From positions 23,599 through 87,598 of the forward strand of contig JAAYPT010000046.1 of the NCBI GenBank assembly GCA_012519695.1: a stretch of 64,000 nucleotides of DNA, read 5' to 3'. The translations under genes were made by a program, and so were the position numbers. Shown piece by piece: positions 33,454 to 43,581 of this stretch. How positions within the stretch are numbered: the stretch's first letter is position 1; every line of letters starts with the position of its first letter. The DNA comes from Clostridiales bacterium. GTDB lineage: Bacteria > Bacillota > Clostridia > Lachnospirales > Lachnospiraceae. Below the pieces are notes generated by a model, which saw nothing but the letters and a program-made list of their open reading frames with translations, was not told the origin of the DNA and did not search any database.

Positions 33454-34253
33454 GTGTAAAAAATACAGATTCAGATGTGGCAACGGCATTGCGAACCATA
33501 GTAGTATTGCTGTTTTCCTGGCTGATGGTATTTGTGACAAATTCCTATGTTCCCATTGATGAAGTAACACAAAAAACATTGTGGTTGCTGGTTTTGTCAG
33601 GAGTAGCAACCGGAGCATCCTGGTTATGCTATTTCAAGGCATTACAGCTGGGAGATGTAAATAAGGTAACGCCAATCGATAAGACCAGTACCGTACTTAC
33701 CATGATATTGGCATTTCTGTTTTTAGGTGAAGCTTTTAACGTTCCAATGTTTATCGGAATGGTTGGAATTTTAGCAGGAACCATGCTAATGATAGAAAAA
33801 AAGGAAACGGTGGTTACACAACAGCAGAAAAAAGATTATCGCTGGCTGATATATGCAATACTTTCAGCCGTGTTTGCCAGTGCAACTTCTATTCTTGGAA
33901 AATTAGGAATGGAGGGAATTCCATCTAATTACGGAACGGCAGTGCGTACCGGAGTAGTGCTTGTAATGGCATGGGTAGTGGTATTTTTGCAAAAGAAACA
34001 ATCAAAGGTAAAAGAGGTTGGAAAGACCAGCTGGATATTCTTGATACTTTCCGGAGTGACAACCGGTATGTCTTGGTTGTGTTATTATCGGGCATTGCAG
34101 GAAGGACCGGCTAGTATCGTAGTACCAATTGATAAATTAAGCATATTGATTACGATATTGTTTGCAAGGGTATTCCTAAAAGAACGACTGACGAAAAAGG
34201 CAGTTGTGGGGTTAGTGCTGTTAGTGGCAGGAACCTTAGTCTTATTGTTATAA
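33387..34253 (+). CDS. EamA/DMT family transporter
   Basis: This is a 288-aa membrane protein with ten hydrophobic segments in two EamA halves. Each half repeats the pattern SGVATGASWLCYFKALQLGDVNKVTPIDK and, in the second half, SGVTTGMSWLCYYRALQEG with VVPIDKLS. It is the same length as known members, which export amino acids or metabolites. The start at 33387 follows AGGTGA and overlaps the decayed epimerase end. It appears intact although its neighbours on both sides are broken. Confidence 0.92.
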   Translation: MWILFATGSALFAGATAILAKIGVKNTDSDVATALRTIVVLLFSWLMVFVTNSYVPIDEVTQKTLWLLVLSGVATGASWLCYFKALQLGDVNKVTPIDKTSTVLTMILAFLFLGEAFNVPMFIGMVGILAGTMLMIEKKETVVTQQQKKDYRWLIYAILSAVFASATSILGKLGMEGIPSNYGTAVRTGVVLVMAWVVVFLQKKQSKVKEVGKTSWIFLILSGVTTGMSWLCYYRALQEGPASIVVPIDKLSILITILFARVFLKERLTKKAVVGLVLLVAGTLVLLL

Positions 34254-34295
34254 GAAATGTGATTATGAGATATTATTTTGTGTAGTGATAGAAGA

Positions 34296-34347
34296 AGAAA
34301 GGTTTTAATAGAAAGATAATAAGTCTATGAAAACCTTTCTTTTTTTT
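34296..34347 (+). terminator. Terminator after the EamA gene
   Basis: AGAAAGGTTTT pairs perfectly with AAAACCTTTCT across a 23-base loop, followed by TTTTTTT. Confidence 0.65.
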
Positions 34348-34394
34348 GCAATGAAAAATTTGATTAGATAAATATAAAAAAAGAAGGAAAAATA

Positions 34395-35192
34395 ATGAAT
34401 AGACAAATTATAAACAAGATAGTAAAAGCAAGTGGAATACAAGAAGGAGAGATGGTACTTTTGCATTTCTGGGGCGAACAGGAGCAAGAGGATGTTTTAG
34501 AAGAATTTGCAGAAACAGTCGTGGCAGCAGGTGCGTCTCCATTAGAGTTACGTCAGTCCAGAAGTAGAAATCAGAAGTTGTTTGCTCAGGCAACCGAACG
34601 TTCTTTTGGAAAAAAATATTTTTCTGTTTTTGAAAAGGTGGATACGGTATTAGACATCTTTGTATATCGGCCGGTAGTACTGGGTGCACAGTTAGAACAG
34701 GAACAGATGATGATTTACAAACACTATATGGGAAATTTGTTTGGGGCATTAGGAAAAGTACAACGTTTCTTGCAGATTCGTATTCCTACCCAGGAAAATG
34801 CATTGGAGTCAGGATTAGAACCGACAGAATATATTACCCGGAAAAGCATATGACATTGCTTATGAAGTGTTAAAAGAGAATTGTATGAAGAAAATGTAGG
34901 AGCATATGATGATGTAGTATTGGAAATTCATAACGGAATTGTAGAAAAAAGCAATTGTAAAGAAGTAAATGAATTTTTACAGCAGCTTGGAACAGCAGAA
35001 AAAACCGTATGTGAATTGGGATTCGGAATGAATGACCATGTTACAAAGCTTTGTGGTTATGCAGTATTGGGTGAAAAGATGTGCGATACATTTCATATAG
35101 CCATTGGAGATAATACGATGTTTGGTTGAAAGAATCAGGTACAGTTGCATATGGATCTTGTTGGAAAAGCCCAAATAAATCTGGTAGAATAG
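34395..35192 (+). pseudogene. M29-type aminopeptidase, broken
   Basis: The first frame (34395-34853) encodes the N-terminal domain of a leucyl aminopeptidase of family M29 up to PTEYITR. A frameshift follows; GKAYDIAYEVLKENC continues in another frame, and then about 60 residues of the catalytic core are missing. The next frame (from about 34881) resumes at YEENVGAYDDVVLEIHNG and reaches CELGFGMN and FHIAIGDNTMFG; a last frame holds HMDLVGKAQINLVE before TAG 35190-35192. The metal-binding Glu region is lost, so no enzyme can be made. Confidence 0.82.
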
Positions 35193-35243
35193 GGATAAGT
35201 GCGTTGATTGGGATACATGCTTTAATAATAGTGAAATTATAAA

Positions 35244-35528
35244 GTGGTGGAAGATAGAAAAGACGAGGCAAATCTTTGCAAAGTAGAAGCAAATATTTAT
35301 GATGTTTTTGGAACTTTATATCAGGTATCTTAACGTGAAGCGGAAAAGAACGGAGGAGAAGAAGCTAAAGCAGAGGAAATGTTTTTGAAAAAAGCAGAAA
35401 CAGTACCTGCAAACTGGAAGAAATCCTATGAAAAGGCAAAGGAATATCAGGATGTGGCAAAGATTTTAATAGAAGAGACCAAACTTGACACAGTAGAGAA
35501 AATTATGGCAGAATATCGTAGATTGTAG
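35244..35528 (+). pseudogene. Small helical protein gene with one internal stop
   Basis: A frame beginning near GTG 35244 or 35247 reads EDRKDEANLCKVEANIYDVF, then TLYQVS, a TAA stop (35331-35333), and continues REAEKNGGEEAKAEEMF to a natural stop TAG 35526-35528, a total of about 94 codons. The second half is rich in Glu/Lys/Ala and helical. I do not recognise the family. The continued coding look after the stop implies a single nonsense change. It lies 11 bases before the ArsR-type regulator, so it was probably in that operon. Confidence 0.6.
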
Positions 35529-35539
35529 GAGGAAGAATA

Positions 35540-36094
35540 ATGACAGAGACAGAAGCAATTAAATTATTTAAATGCCTGGCGGATAAGTCAAGACTTCAAA
35601 TATTAAAGTCTCTTATGATAGAAGATATGTATGTGGAGCGTCTGGCAGAACGATTGAATCTGACACCACCAACCATTTCTTTTCATTTGAAAAAATTAGA
35701 AGATGCCGGAGCAGTAGAGTCTTATAAGGATCAGTATTATATGATGTATTCCTTGAAAAAAGAGGTATTTATGACAAAAATCATTGATATTATTAAGGAA
35801 GAATCTGCGGACTCAAAGCTTCAGGAAGAAAGAGAGGAAGCCTATCGTCAGAAAGTAATCGAGGCATTTTTTGAATACGGTAAGTTAAAGTCAATTCCGG
35901 CACAAAGGAAAAAGGAGCGAATTGTTTTAGAAGAAATCGCGAAATCCTTTGAAAAAGGGAAAAAGTATACCGAACGAGAAGTAAATATCATAATTGCGGA
36001 TTTTAACGATGATTTTTGTACTATCCGCAGAGATATGATATCGGAACAGATATTAGAACGAGATAAGGCAACCTATTGGTTAGCGGAAAATTGA
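35540..36094 (+). CDS. ArsR-type regulator with DUF2087 domain
   Basis: This is a 184-aa regulator with an ArsR-like winged helix (residues 5-75: KSRLQILKSLMIED, LNLTPPTISFHLKKLEDAG) and a C-terminal DUF2087 domain (about 105-184) with RIVLEEIAKSFEKGKKYTER and the late DDFCTIRRDMI. It starts after TAGGAGGAAGAATA. The ligand is unknown and the domain often follows HTH regulators in Firmicutes. The gene upstream is broken and may have been its partner. Confidence 0.9.
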   Translation: MTETEAIKLFKCLADKSRLQILKSLMIEDMYVERLAERLNLTPPTISFHLKKLEDAGAVESYKDQYYMMYSLKKEVFMTKIIDIIKEESADSKLQEEREEAYRQKVIEAFFEYGKLKSIPAQRKKERIVLEEIAKSFEKGKKYTEREVNIIIADFNDDFCTIRRDMISEQILERDKATYWLAEN

Positions 36095-36171
36095 CAATTT
36101 TACGAACATATGTTACACTGCATCCATAAAACCTTTATAGGAGTGGATTTTTCAAGAGTAATCTTTTTTCG

Positions 36172-36207
36172 CCACATAATTACATGATTGTAGTTATGTG
36201 GTATTTT
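36172..36207 (+). terminator. Hairpin with T-tract just before the MATE gene
   Basis: CCACATAATTACA pairs with TGTAGTTATGTGG (one mismatch, 4-base loop) and is followed by TATTTTTAT. It lies within 30 bases of the MATE start, so it could be a terminator of the regulator gene or an attenuator for MATE. Confidence 0.65.
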
Positions 36208-36226
36208 TATGTCAAAGGAGAGAAAT

Positions 36227-37561
36227 ATGGATCAGTCATTTATGAAAGAAAAGAAAATTTTACCGTTAGTATTGTCTATGGCGTTGCCGATGGTGATTTC
36301 CATGGCAGTGAACTCACTGTACAATATTGTGGACAGCTATTTTGTGGCAAAAATCAGTGAAAAAGCCATGACGGCATTAGCTTTGGTATATCCGGTACAG
36401 AATCTGATTACTTCTATTGCAGTTGGATTTGGTGTGGGAATTAATGCGGTGGTAGCATTTTATTTAGGAGCCAATAATCAGGAAAAGGCAAATAGAGCAG
36501 TAACTCTGGGTGTATTTTTAAACTTTTTGCATGGTGTGATTTTAACATTTGTCTGCATTGGCGGAATGCCGCTGTTTTTAAAAATGTTTACCTCAGATAA
36601 AGAGGTAACACAGTTGACGCTATTGTATTCTAATCGTGCATTTTTATTCTCTGTTATTATTACCACAGGAATCTCATTAGAAAAAATCTTTCAGGCAGTA
36701 GGTAGAATGAAAGCCTCTATGTTCAGTATGATGTGCGGATTTATTGCAAATATTGTGTTAGACCCACTGATGATTTTTGGAATCGGGCCGTTTCCCGTTA
36801 TGGGAATTGCAGGGGCAGCATACGCTACGGGAATCGGACAGTGTATTACATTGCTCATTTACCTCATATTATATAAGACCCGCCCGATTCCGGTAAAAAT
36901 AGAACGGAAATATTTAACCAATGATAAGCAACTGGTAGGAAAGCTCTATGCAGTAGGGATTCCTGCAACATTAAATATGGCGTTACCGTCAGTGCTTATT
37001 TCAGCATTAAACGGAATTCTGGCAGGATTTTCGGAAAAGTATGTATTAGTCTTAGGTGTTTATTATAAATTACAAACCTTTATTTATCTGAGTGCTAATG
37101 GAATTATTCAGGGAATCCGACCATTAATCGGATATAATTACGGTGCAGGTGAAAAGGAAAGAGTAAAAAAGATATTTCATACGGCATTGGGGTTATCCTG
37201 TGTAGTGATGTTAGTAGGAACCCTGTTGTCATGGCTGATACCGGGAAACCTCATCGGTTTATTTACGTCTAATAGTCAGACCGTTCAGATTGGTATTACT
37301 GCACTGCATGTAATCAGTCTTGGATTCTTGGTATCGGCAGTTTCCCTTACCTGTTCAGGTGCATTAGAAGGTTTGGGAAAAGGAATGCCTTCCTTATATA
37401 TATCATTGGCACGATATATTGTGGTGATGATACCAATGGCATTTGGACTAAGCAGGATATTAGGCGCAAATGGGGTATGGTATAGTTTCCCAATTACAGA
37501 GCTTATCACAGCAGTTTTTTCATATATTATTTACCAAAGAGAAGTATTTGCTATTTCCTAA
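36227..37561 (+). CDS. MATE family efflux transporter
   Basis: This is a 444-aa membrane protein with twelve hydrophobic segments. Typical MATE pieces are LPLVLSMALPMVISMAVNSL at the start, YFVAKISEKAMTALAL, the central GIPATLNMALPSVL and GIIQGIRPLIGYNYGA. It exports drugs or metabolites using an ion gradient. ATG 36227 follows AAAGGAG; the earlier in-frame ATG 36209 lies before this site. A hairpin in the leader may regulate it. Confidence 0.93.
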   Translation: MDQSFMKEKKILPLVLSMALPMVISMAVNSLYNIVDSYFVAKISEKAMTALALVYPVQNLITSIAVGFGVGINAVVAFYLGANNQEKANRAVTLGVFLNFLHGVILTFVCIGGMPLFLKMFTSDKEVTQLTLLYSNRAFLFSVIITTGISLEKIFQAVGRMKASMFSMMCGFIANIVLDPLMIFGIGPFPVMGIAGAAYATGIGQCITLLIYLILYKTRPIPVKIERKYLTNDKQLVGKLYAVGIPATLNMALPSVLISALNGILAGFSEKYVLVLGVYYKLQTFIYLSANGIIQGIRPLIGYNYGAGEKERVKKIFHTALGLSCVVMLVGTLLSWLIPGNLIGLFTSNSQTVQIGITALHVISLGFLVSAVSLTCSGALEGLGKGMPSLYISLARYIVVMIPMAFGLSRILGANGVWYSFPITELITAVFSYIIYQREVFAIS

Positions 37562-37614
37562 ATCCAAGTGTATACTTAAGGCATATGAAGTAATTGCAAG
37601 AAAGGGAGCAAACC

Positions 37615-38472
37615 ATGCAAAAGAAAAAAGAAATTAGACAGGAGTATCTGACAGGAGAACGTGCACTGTTTCAGGGAAAAGATTTACAGATATATGATAC
37701 GGTATTTGCAGATGGAGAATCACCTTTAAAAGAGAGCCATAATATTGATTTGGTAGGAAGTCTATTTAAGTGGAAATATCCACTTTGGTATAGTAGTAAT
37801 ATTACATTGAAAAATTGTACATTGTTTGAGATGGCACGAGCAGGAATTTGGTATACCAATGAGATTTCTGTGGCAGATACCATAATAGAGGCACCGAAGA
37901 ATTTTCGTCGTTGCCAGGGGGTGACGTTACAAAATGTAACTTTCCCAAATGCAGAGGAAACCTTATGGAATTGTAAGGACATCACTATGGAAAATGTCAC
38001 AGCAAAGGGTGATTACTTTGCCATGAATTGTCATAACATGAAGATTCAGGATTTTCAATTAGTAGGAAATTATTCCTTTGACGGAGCAGAAAATGTAGAA
38101 ATCCATAATGGGCGGATGTTATCGAAGGATGCATTTTGGAATAGTGATCATGTGACCGTATATGACTCATTTATTTCGGGAGAATATTTAGGCTGGAATG
38201 CAAAAAACTTAACATTGGTAAATTGTACCATAGAAAGTTTACAGGGAATGTGTTATATTGATAACCTTATTATGAAAAACTGTAAGTTGGTAAATACCAC
38301 ACTTGCTTTTGAATATTCTACTGTGGATGCAGATATTACCAGCAAGATTGACAGCGTATTGAATCCGTCCGGCGGTACTATTTGTGCAGAGTACATTGAT
38401 GAATTAATAATAGAAAGAGATAAAGTTGACCCCGAAAAGACAAAAATAGTATGTAGACAGGAGAAAAATTAG
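37615..38472 (+). CDS. DUF3737 family beta-helix protein
   Basis: This is a 285-aa protein of the DUF3737 type: an N-terminal QEYLTGERALFQGKDLQIYD followed by repeated short units such as SSNITLKNCTLFE, CQGVTLQNVTF, CKDITMENVTA and AKNLTLVNCTIES, which suggest a right-handed beta-helix. There is no signal peptide. Function is unknown. ATG 37615 follows AAAGGGAG. A MalY/PatB gene starts one base after its stop, so the two are linked. Confidence 0.9.
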   Translation: MQKKKEIRQEYLTGERALFQGKDLQIYDTVFADGESPLKESHNIDLVGSLFKWKYPLWYSSNITLKNCTLFEMARAGIWYTNEISVADTIIEAPKNFRRCQGVTLQNVTFPNAEETLWNCKDITMENVTAKGDYFAMNCHNMKIQDFQLVGNYSFDGAENVEIHNGRMLSKDAFWNSDHVTVYDSFISGEYLGWNAKNLTLVNCTIESLQGMCYIDNLIMKNCKLVNTTLAFEYSTVDADITSKIDSVLNPSGGTICAEYIDELIIERDKVDPEKTKIVCRQEKN

Positions 38473-38473
38473 T

Positions 38474-39646
38474 ATGAAATACAATTTTGATACGCCCATA
38501 AATCGTAGAAATACCAACTCCTTGAAGTGGGATATTGCAGAAAATGAACTTCCTATGTGGGTAGCAGATATGGATTTTCAAACAGCACCGGAGATTACAG
38601 AGGCGATAACAAAAAGAGCCGCACACGGTGTTTTCGGATATACCATTGTACCGGATGAGTGGTATGAAGCATACATTGGATGGTGGAAAAACAGACATGC
38701 ATTCCAGATAGAAAAGGAATGGATGATGTTTTGTACAGGAGTAGTACCGGCTATTTCCAGTATTGTACGAAAAATGACCACTGTAGGTGAAAATGTGTTA
38801 ATACAGACACCGGTGTATAATATTTTCTTTAACTCCATTGTAAATAATGGAAGAAATGTATTGCAAAGTCCCTTGAAATATGATGGAACAGCCTATACCA
38901 TTGATTTTGCAGACTTAGAAGAAAAGCTTTCTAATCCACAGACTACCATGATGATTCTTTGTAATCCCCATAATCCGGTAGGAAAAATATGGGATAGAGA
39001 CACATTAGAGAAAATAGGAGAACTATGTTGGAAGCATCATGTACTGGTACTTTCAGATGAAATCCATTGTGATTTGACAGCACCGGGAAGTGCGTATATT
39101 CCGTTTGCATCTGTTTCAGAAACCTGTAGGAAAAACAGTATAACCTGTATTGCTCCAACCAAGGCATTTAATATTGCAGGGTTGCAGACTGCGGCAGTAG
39201 TAGTACCGGATGAAACATTGCGTCATAAGGTAAATCGCGGATTGAATACCGATGAGGTTGCAGAACCAAATGTATTTGCAGTGGAGGCAGCGGTGGCAGC
39301 ATTTACCAAGGGAGAGCCATGGCTAGAGCAGTTAAGAGCATATATATATGAAAACAGGCAGTGTGTAAAAGAGTTTTTAGAAAAAGAGCTTCCGGAAATA
39401 AAGCTGGTATCCGAAAATGCAACCTATTTATTATGGTTAGATTGTAATGGGGTATCAGGGTGTGAAGATGCATCCGGGCTTGCAGAATTTGTGAGAAAGA
39501 AAACCGGACTGTATTTGTCTGCGGGAGGACAGTATGGCAGAGGCGGAGAAATGTTTTTGCGTATGAATATTGCATGCCCGAGAGAAAGTGTAAAGGATGG
39601 ACTGGAACGCTTGAAAGAAGGATGTAGAGCATATATGCAGAAATAG
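38474..39646 (+). CDS. MalY/PatB family PLP-dependent enzyme
   Basis: This is a fold-type I aminotransferase-like enzyme of 390 aa, probably a cystathionine beta-lyase. It begins NFDTPINRRNTNSLKWD with LPMWVADMDF, has NPHNPVGKIW and the PLP lysine in APTKAFNIAGLQTA near residue 233, and ends with SAGGQYGRGGEMFLRMNIACP. It releases homocysteine or sulfide, ammonia and pyruvate. MalY of E. coli also acts as a regulator; nothing here shows that. Confidence 0.93.
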   Translation: MKYNFDTPINRRNTNSLKWDIAENELPMWVADMDFQTAPEITEAITKRAAHGVFGYTIVPDEWYEAYIGWWKNRHAFQIEKEWMMFCTGVVPAISSIVRKMTTVGENVLIQTPVYNIFFNSIVNNGRNVLQSPLKYDGTAYTIDFADLEEKLSNPQTTMMILCNPHNPVGKIWDRDTLEKIGELCWKHHVLVLSDEIHCDLTAPGSAYIPFASVSETCRKNSITCIAPTKAFNIAGLQTAAVVVPDETLRHKVNRGLNTDEVAEPNVFAVEAAVAAFTKGEPWLEQLRAYIYENRQCVKEFLEKELPEIKLVSENATYLLWLDCNGVSGCEDASGLAEFVRKKTGLYLSAGGQYGRGGEMFLRMNIACPRESVKDGLERLKEGCRAYMQK

Positions 39647-39660
39647 AAAGGAGGCACAGA

Positions 39661-40773
39661 ATGATTGAAAGTGTTTATGGAGTCGATACTCAGGGAGAGA
39701 TTGATTGCAGAGTAAACAAATATACACTAAAGTGTCTGAAAATCACCTTAGTGGCATTATGGGCAATCTGGATAGCAAATGTATTAAATATTTTTATTAT
39801 AGATACAGAATTGTTGTCTCAGGGAGTATTAGGTGCGTCAATTGTTATTGCGGCAGCGATTGTATTTGGAAAAGTGAGTGACTTACATAAGCCATGGGTC
39901 AAGTATGTGCTTCTTTTTAATATGATATTAGCAATTACAATTTTAGGAATTACATTAACATATCATACCGTATTGTTAAGTGTGTTACCATTATTGGTAG
40001 CTACGCAGTATACAAGTAATCGAATGATTGTGTACACATATTTGCTAAGTATAGTAAGTATTTTTTCCGGTGTGGTGGGAGGATATTTCTGGGGCTTATG
40101 TGATGCGAACATGCAGATTATCACAACACAAAGAGCCAGTTATTATTTGGATGCAGCCACATCCACGATGCAATTTCAGGCAAGTAATACCAATCCGTGG
40201 TATACGCTGATAATGTATTACGTTATACCTTGTTGTATTTTGTTGCTCCTGTTGCTTCCGGTAATTCAAAGTATTTCTTCCAACTTGTTAGGTTATGCCG
40301 AATATGCAGGAGATATGAAACGCCTTAGCGAAATAGATGAGATGACAGGTTTGTACAATAAGAATAAATTTTTACAGATGGTGGAAAAGTCTTATTCTAA
40401 GTTTGAACGGGTATGCGTAGTTTTCTGGGATGTAAATAACTTAAAGCGGATAAACGACACCTTGGGACATAATCAGGGAGACTTTGTTATTACCAATGTG
40501 GGCAATATGATTTTAGGATTATCTGCGGAGAATAGAAAGGCATATCGACTGGGTGGCGATGAATTTGTAATGGTAATGGAAAATCCAAAGGACGGAGAAC
40601 TGGAAGAAGTATTAAAAAAATGGGAAGAGATTGTAAAAGTTTGGCGTTCTCTGGCAAAAATAGAGATTTCCGTTGCTCTTGGATATGACTTTGGAGCAGG
40701 AAAAGATATTGATAACATTATAAAAAATGCAGATAAAAAGATGTATTTAAAAAAGCAGGAACAGAAGTCCTAG
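39661..40773 (+). CDS. Membrane diguanylate cyclase (GGDEF)
   Basis: This is a 370-aa protein with about six N-terminal membrane segments (residues 20-205) and a C-terminal GGDEF domain with the intact motif RLGGDEFVMVM. It should make c-di-GMP. The RxxD inhibitory site before the motif is absent. The membrane domain is not a type I can name. It starts behind AAAGGAGG, 14 bases after the MalY gene. An EAL protein is encoded about 7 kb upstream and might oppose it. Confidence 0.92.
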   Translation: MIESVYGVDTQGEIDCRVNKYTLKCLKITLVALWAIWIANVLNIFIIDTELLSQGVLGASIVIAAAIVFGKVSDLHKPWVKYVLLFNMILAITILGITLTYHTVLLSVLPLLVATQYTSNRMIVYTYLLSIVSIFSGVVGGYFWGLCDANMQIITTQRASYYLDAATSTMQFQASNTNPWYTLIMYYVIPCCILLLLLLPVIQSISSNLLGYAEYAGDMKRLSEIDEMTGLYNKNKFLQMVEKSYSKFERVCVVFWDVNNLKRINDTLGHNQGDFVITNVGNMILGLSAENRKAYRLGGDEFVMVMENPKDGELEEVLKKWEEIVKVWRSLAKIEISVALGYDFGAGKDIDNIIKNADKKMYLKKQEQKS

Positions 40774-40782
40774 AGAAGAAAG

Positions 40783-40816
40783 AGTTCAGCAGTAGTAACA
40801 TATTGCTGAACTTTTT
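40783..40816 (+). terminator. Terminator after the GGDEF gene
   Basis: AGTTCAGCA pairs with TGCTGAACT across a 12-base loop, followed by TTTT. Confidence 0.8.
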
Positions 40817-40858
40817 AATTTAGTATGCTATAAAAAAATTTGAAATTATCTGAAAAAA

Positions 40859-40927
40859 TTAGCACTCACCTATTGACAGTGCTAACAGAGTGTGATATTG
40901 TTATACATGAAGTAGAACAATATCACA
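40859..40927 (+). promoter_or_regulatory. CIRCE operator and promoter of clpB, with a leader hairpin
   Basis: TTAGCACTC (40859-40867), nine bases, CAGTGCTAA (40877-40885) matches the HrcA operator CIRCE with one change. It overlaps a promoter TTGACA (40873-40878), 17 bp, TATTGT (40896-40901). A second perfect 12-bp inverted repeat, TGTGATATTGTT (40891-40902) / AACAATATCACA (40916-40927), overlaps the -10 box and lies before the ribosome site. Confidence 0.85.
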
Positions 40928-40950
40928 TGAAAGGGAAGGAGGAACCCTTT

Positions 40951-43533
40951 ATGAATATTCAAAAATTTACACAAAAATCAATTGAAGCAATCAATGGCTG
41001 TGAAAAACTTGCATATGAATATGGCAATCAGGAAATTGAGCAGGAACATCTGTTAGTTTCATTATTGACACAAGAGGATGGCTTAATTCCCAAATTGATT
41101 GAAAAGATGGAAATAAATAAAGAACACTTTACCCAGAATGCCATTACGCATTTGGAGAAACGCGTAAAAGTTTCCGGCGGGCAGGTCTATATGGGACAGA
41201 ACCTGAATAAAGTGTTAATCAGTGCAGAAGATGAAGCAAAGAAGATGGGAGACGAATACGTTTCCGTTGAACATTTGTTTTTAACTTTGTTAAAATACCC
41301 GAATCAGGCAATGAAAGAGATTTTCAAAGAGTATGGAATCACCAGAGACCGTTTTTTGAAAGCTTTGGCAACAGTACGCGGTAATCAGAAGGTAGTTTCG
41401 GATAATCCGGAAGCTACTTATGATACATTGGAAAAGTATGGTTATGACATGGTAGAACGTGCCAGAGACCAGAAGCTGGACCCGGTAATCGGACGAGACA
41501 GTGAAATTCGAAACGTAGTTCGTATCTTATCTCGTAAGACCAAGAACAATCCGGTACTAATTGGTGAACCTGGTGTAGGTAAAACAGCAGTAGTAGAAGG
41601 TCTGGCACAGCGTATCGTAAGAGGCGATGTTCCGGAAGGATTGAAGGACAAAAAGTTATTTGCCTTGGATATGGGTGCATTGGTAGCAGGTGCCAAGTAT
41701 CGTGGTGAATTTGAGGAACGTCTGAAAGCAGTCTTAGATGAGATTAAGAGCAGTGAAGGACAGATTATCTTGTTTATTGATGAATTGCATACCATTGTAG
41801 GAGCAGGAAAAACAGATGGTGCGATGGATGCCGGACAGTTATTAAAGCCTATGCTTGCCCGTGGAGAACTGCATTGTATCGGTGCAACTACGTTAGATGA
41901 ATACCGGGAATATATTGAAAAGGATGCCGCATTAGAGCGAAGATTCCAGCCGGTACATGTAGACGAACCTACGGTAGAAGATACCATATCCATACTTCGT
42001 GGATTAAAGGATCGTTACGAGGTATTCCATGGAGTTAAGATTACCGATGGTGCATTGGTATCAGCAGCAGTTTTATCCAACCGTTATATCAGTGACCGTT
42101 TCCTGCCGGATAAGGCAATCGACCTGGTAGATGAAGCCTGCGCTTTGATTAAGACAGAGTTAGACTCCATGCCAACAGAGTTAGATGAATTGCAGCGTAA
42201 GGTTATGCAGATGGAAATTGAAGAGGCAGCTTTGAAAAAAGAAGAAGACCGATTAAGCAAAGATCGTCTGGAAACCTTGCAGAAAGAACTGGCAGAATTA
42301 AAGAATGAATTTCAGAATAAAAAGGCACAGTGGGACAACGAAAAGAAGTCTGTGGAAAAAGTGCAGAAGTTGAGAGAAGAAATCGATGCATTAAATGCAG
42401 AGATTGCCAAAGCACAGCAGAGCTATGATTTGGAAAAGGCAGCAGAACTTCAGTATGGAAAGTTGCCACAGCTTCAAAAACAACTGGAAATCGAAGAAGA
42501 ACAGGTACGCAAGAAGGATTTGAGCCTGGTACATGAAAATGTCAGTGAAGAAGAAATTGCAAGAATTATTTCCAGATGGACAGGCATTCCGGTTGCAAAA
42601 TTAACCGAAAGCGAACGAAACAAAACGTTACATCTGGACGAAGAGTTGCATAAACGTGTCATTGGTCAGGATGAGGGCGTTACCAAAGTAACAGAAGCAA
42701 TCATTCGTTCCAAGGCAGGTATTAAAGATCCTACAAAGCCAATTGGTTCCTTCCTGTTCTTAGGACCTACCGGAGTTGGTAAGACAGAACTTGCCAAAGC
42801 ACTGGCAGCAAGTCTTTTCGATGATGAGAATAACATGGTGCGTATCGATATGAGTGAGTACATGGAGAAATATTCTGTGTCTCGTTTAATCGGAGCACCT
42901 CCAGGATATGTAGGATATGAAGAAGGCGGACAGTTAACAGAAGCAGTACGAAGAAAACCGTATTCCGTTGTTTTATTTGATGAAGTAGAAAAGGCACATC
43001 CGGATGTATTTAATGTACTTCTTCAGGTATTGGATGATGGACGAATTACAGATTCTCAGGGACGTACCGTTGACTTTAAAAATACCATTTTAATTATGAC
43101 TTCTAACCTGGGTTCATCTTATCTGTTAGATGGCATTGACGAGAAAGGAAATATTAAGCCGGAAGCAGAAGAAGCAGCTATGAATGAATTGCGTGGCAAC
43201 TTCCGACCGGAGTTCCTGAATCGTTTGGATGAAATCATTATGTTTAAGCCATTAACGAAAGATAACATTGGTGGAATCATTCACTTACTTATGGCAGATT
43301 TGAATAAACGTCTGGTAGACCGTGAGATTTCAGTAGAGTTGACACCGCAGGCTGAGCAGTTTGTGGTAGACAATGGATATGATCCGGTTTATGGTGCAAG
43401 ACCGTTGAAGCGTTATCTGCAAAAGACCGTGGAAACTTTGGCAGCAAAACTGATTCTTGCAGATCAGGTAGGTGCCGGAGATACCATTCTCATTGATGTG
43501 GAAAACGGTGAGTTGAAGGCAAAAAGAAAGTAA
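40951..43533 (+). CDS. clpB: ATP-dependent chaperone ClpB
   Basis: This is a disaggregase of 860 aa that works with DnaK. It has the Clp-N repeat region (1-145), first AAA+ domain with GEPGVGKT and ILFIDELHT, the coiled-coil middle domain (about 395-525, [18 protein letters not shown] and following), and second AAA+ domain with GPTGVGKTE and [11 protein letters not shown]. No ClpP-binding loop is expected in ClpB. The ATG at 40951 follows AAGGAGG. It is under CIRCE control, so HrcA-repressed and induced by heat shock. Confidence 0.96.
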   Translation: MNIQKFTQKSIEAINGCEKLAYEYGNQEIEQEHLLVSLLTQEDGLIPKLIEKMEINKEHFTQNAITHLEKRVKVSGGQVYMGQNLNKVLISAEDEAKKMGDEYVSVEHLFLTLLKYPNQAMKEIFKEYGITRDRFLKALATVRGNQKVVSDNPEATYDTLEKYGYDMVERARDQKLDPVIGRDSEIRNVVRILSRKTKNNPVLIGEPGVGKTAVVEGLAQRIVRGDVPEGLKDKKLFALDMGALVAGAKYRGEFEERLKAVLDEIKSSEGQIILFIDELHTIVGAGKTDGAMDAGQLLKPMLARGELHCIGATTLDEYREYIEKDAALERRFQPVHVDEPTVEDTISILRGLKDRYEVFHGVKITDGALVSAAVLSNRYISDRFLPDKAIDLVDEACALIKTELDSMPTELDELQRKVMQMEIEEAALKKEEDRLSKDRLETLQKELAELKNEFQNKKAQWDNEKKSVEKVQKLREEIDALNAEIAKAQQSYDLEKAAELQYGKLPQLQKQLEIEEEQVRKKDLSLVHENVSEEEIARIISRWTGIPVAKLTESERNKTLHLDEELHKRVIGQDEGVTKVTEAIIRSKAGIKDPTKPIGSFLFLGPTGVGKTELAKALAASLFDDENNMVRIDMSEYMEKYSVSRLIGAPPGYVGYEEGGQLTEAVRRKPYSVVLFDEVEKAHPDVFNVLLQVLDDGRITDSQGRTVDFKNTILIMTSNLGSSYLLDGIDEKGNIKPEAEEAAMNELRGNFRPEFLNRLDEIIMFKPLTKDNIGGIIHLLMADLNKRLVDREISVELTPQAEQFVVDNGYDPVYGARPLKRYLQKTVETLAAKLILADQVGAGDTILIDVENGELKAKRK

Positions 43534-43541
43534 AGTAATGA

Positions 43542-43578
43542 AAAAGAGAGAAACTCGTTTTGTGAGTTTCTCTCTTTT
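43542..43578. terminator. Bidirectional terminator between clpB and glmS
   Basis: AAAAGAGAGAAACTC pairs perfectly with GAGTTTCTCTCTTTT across a 7-base loop. Confidence 0.88.
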
Positions 43579-43581
43579 GGT

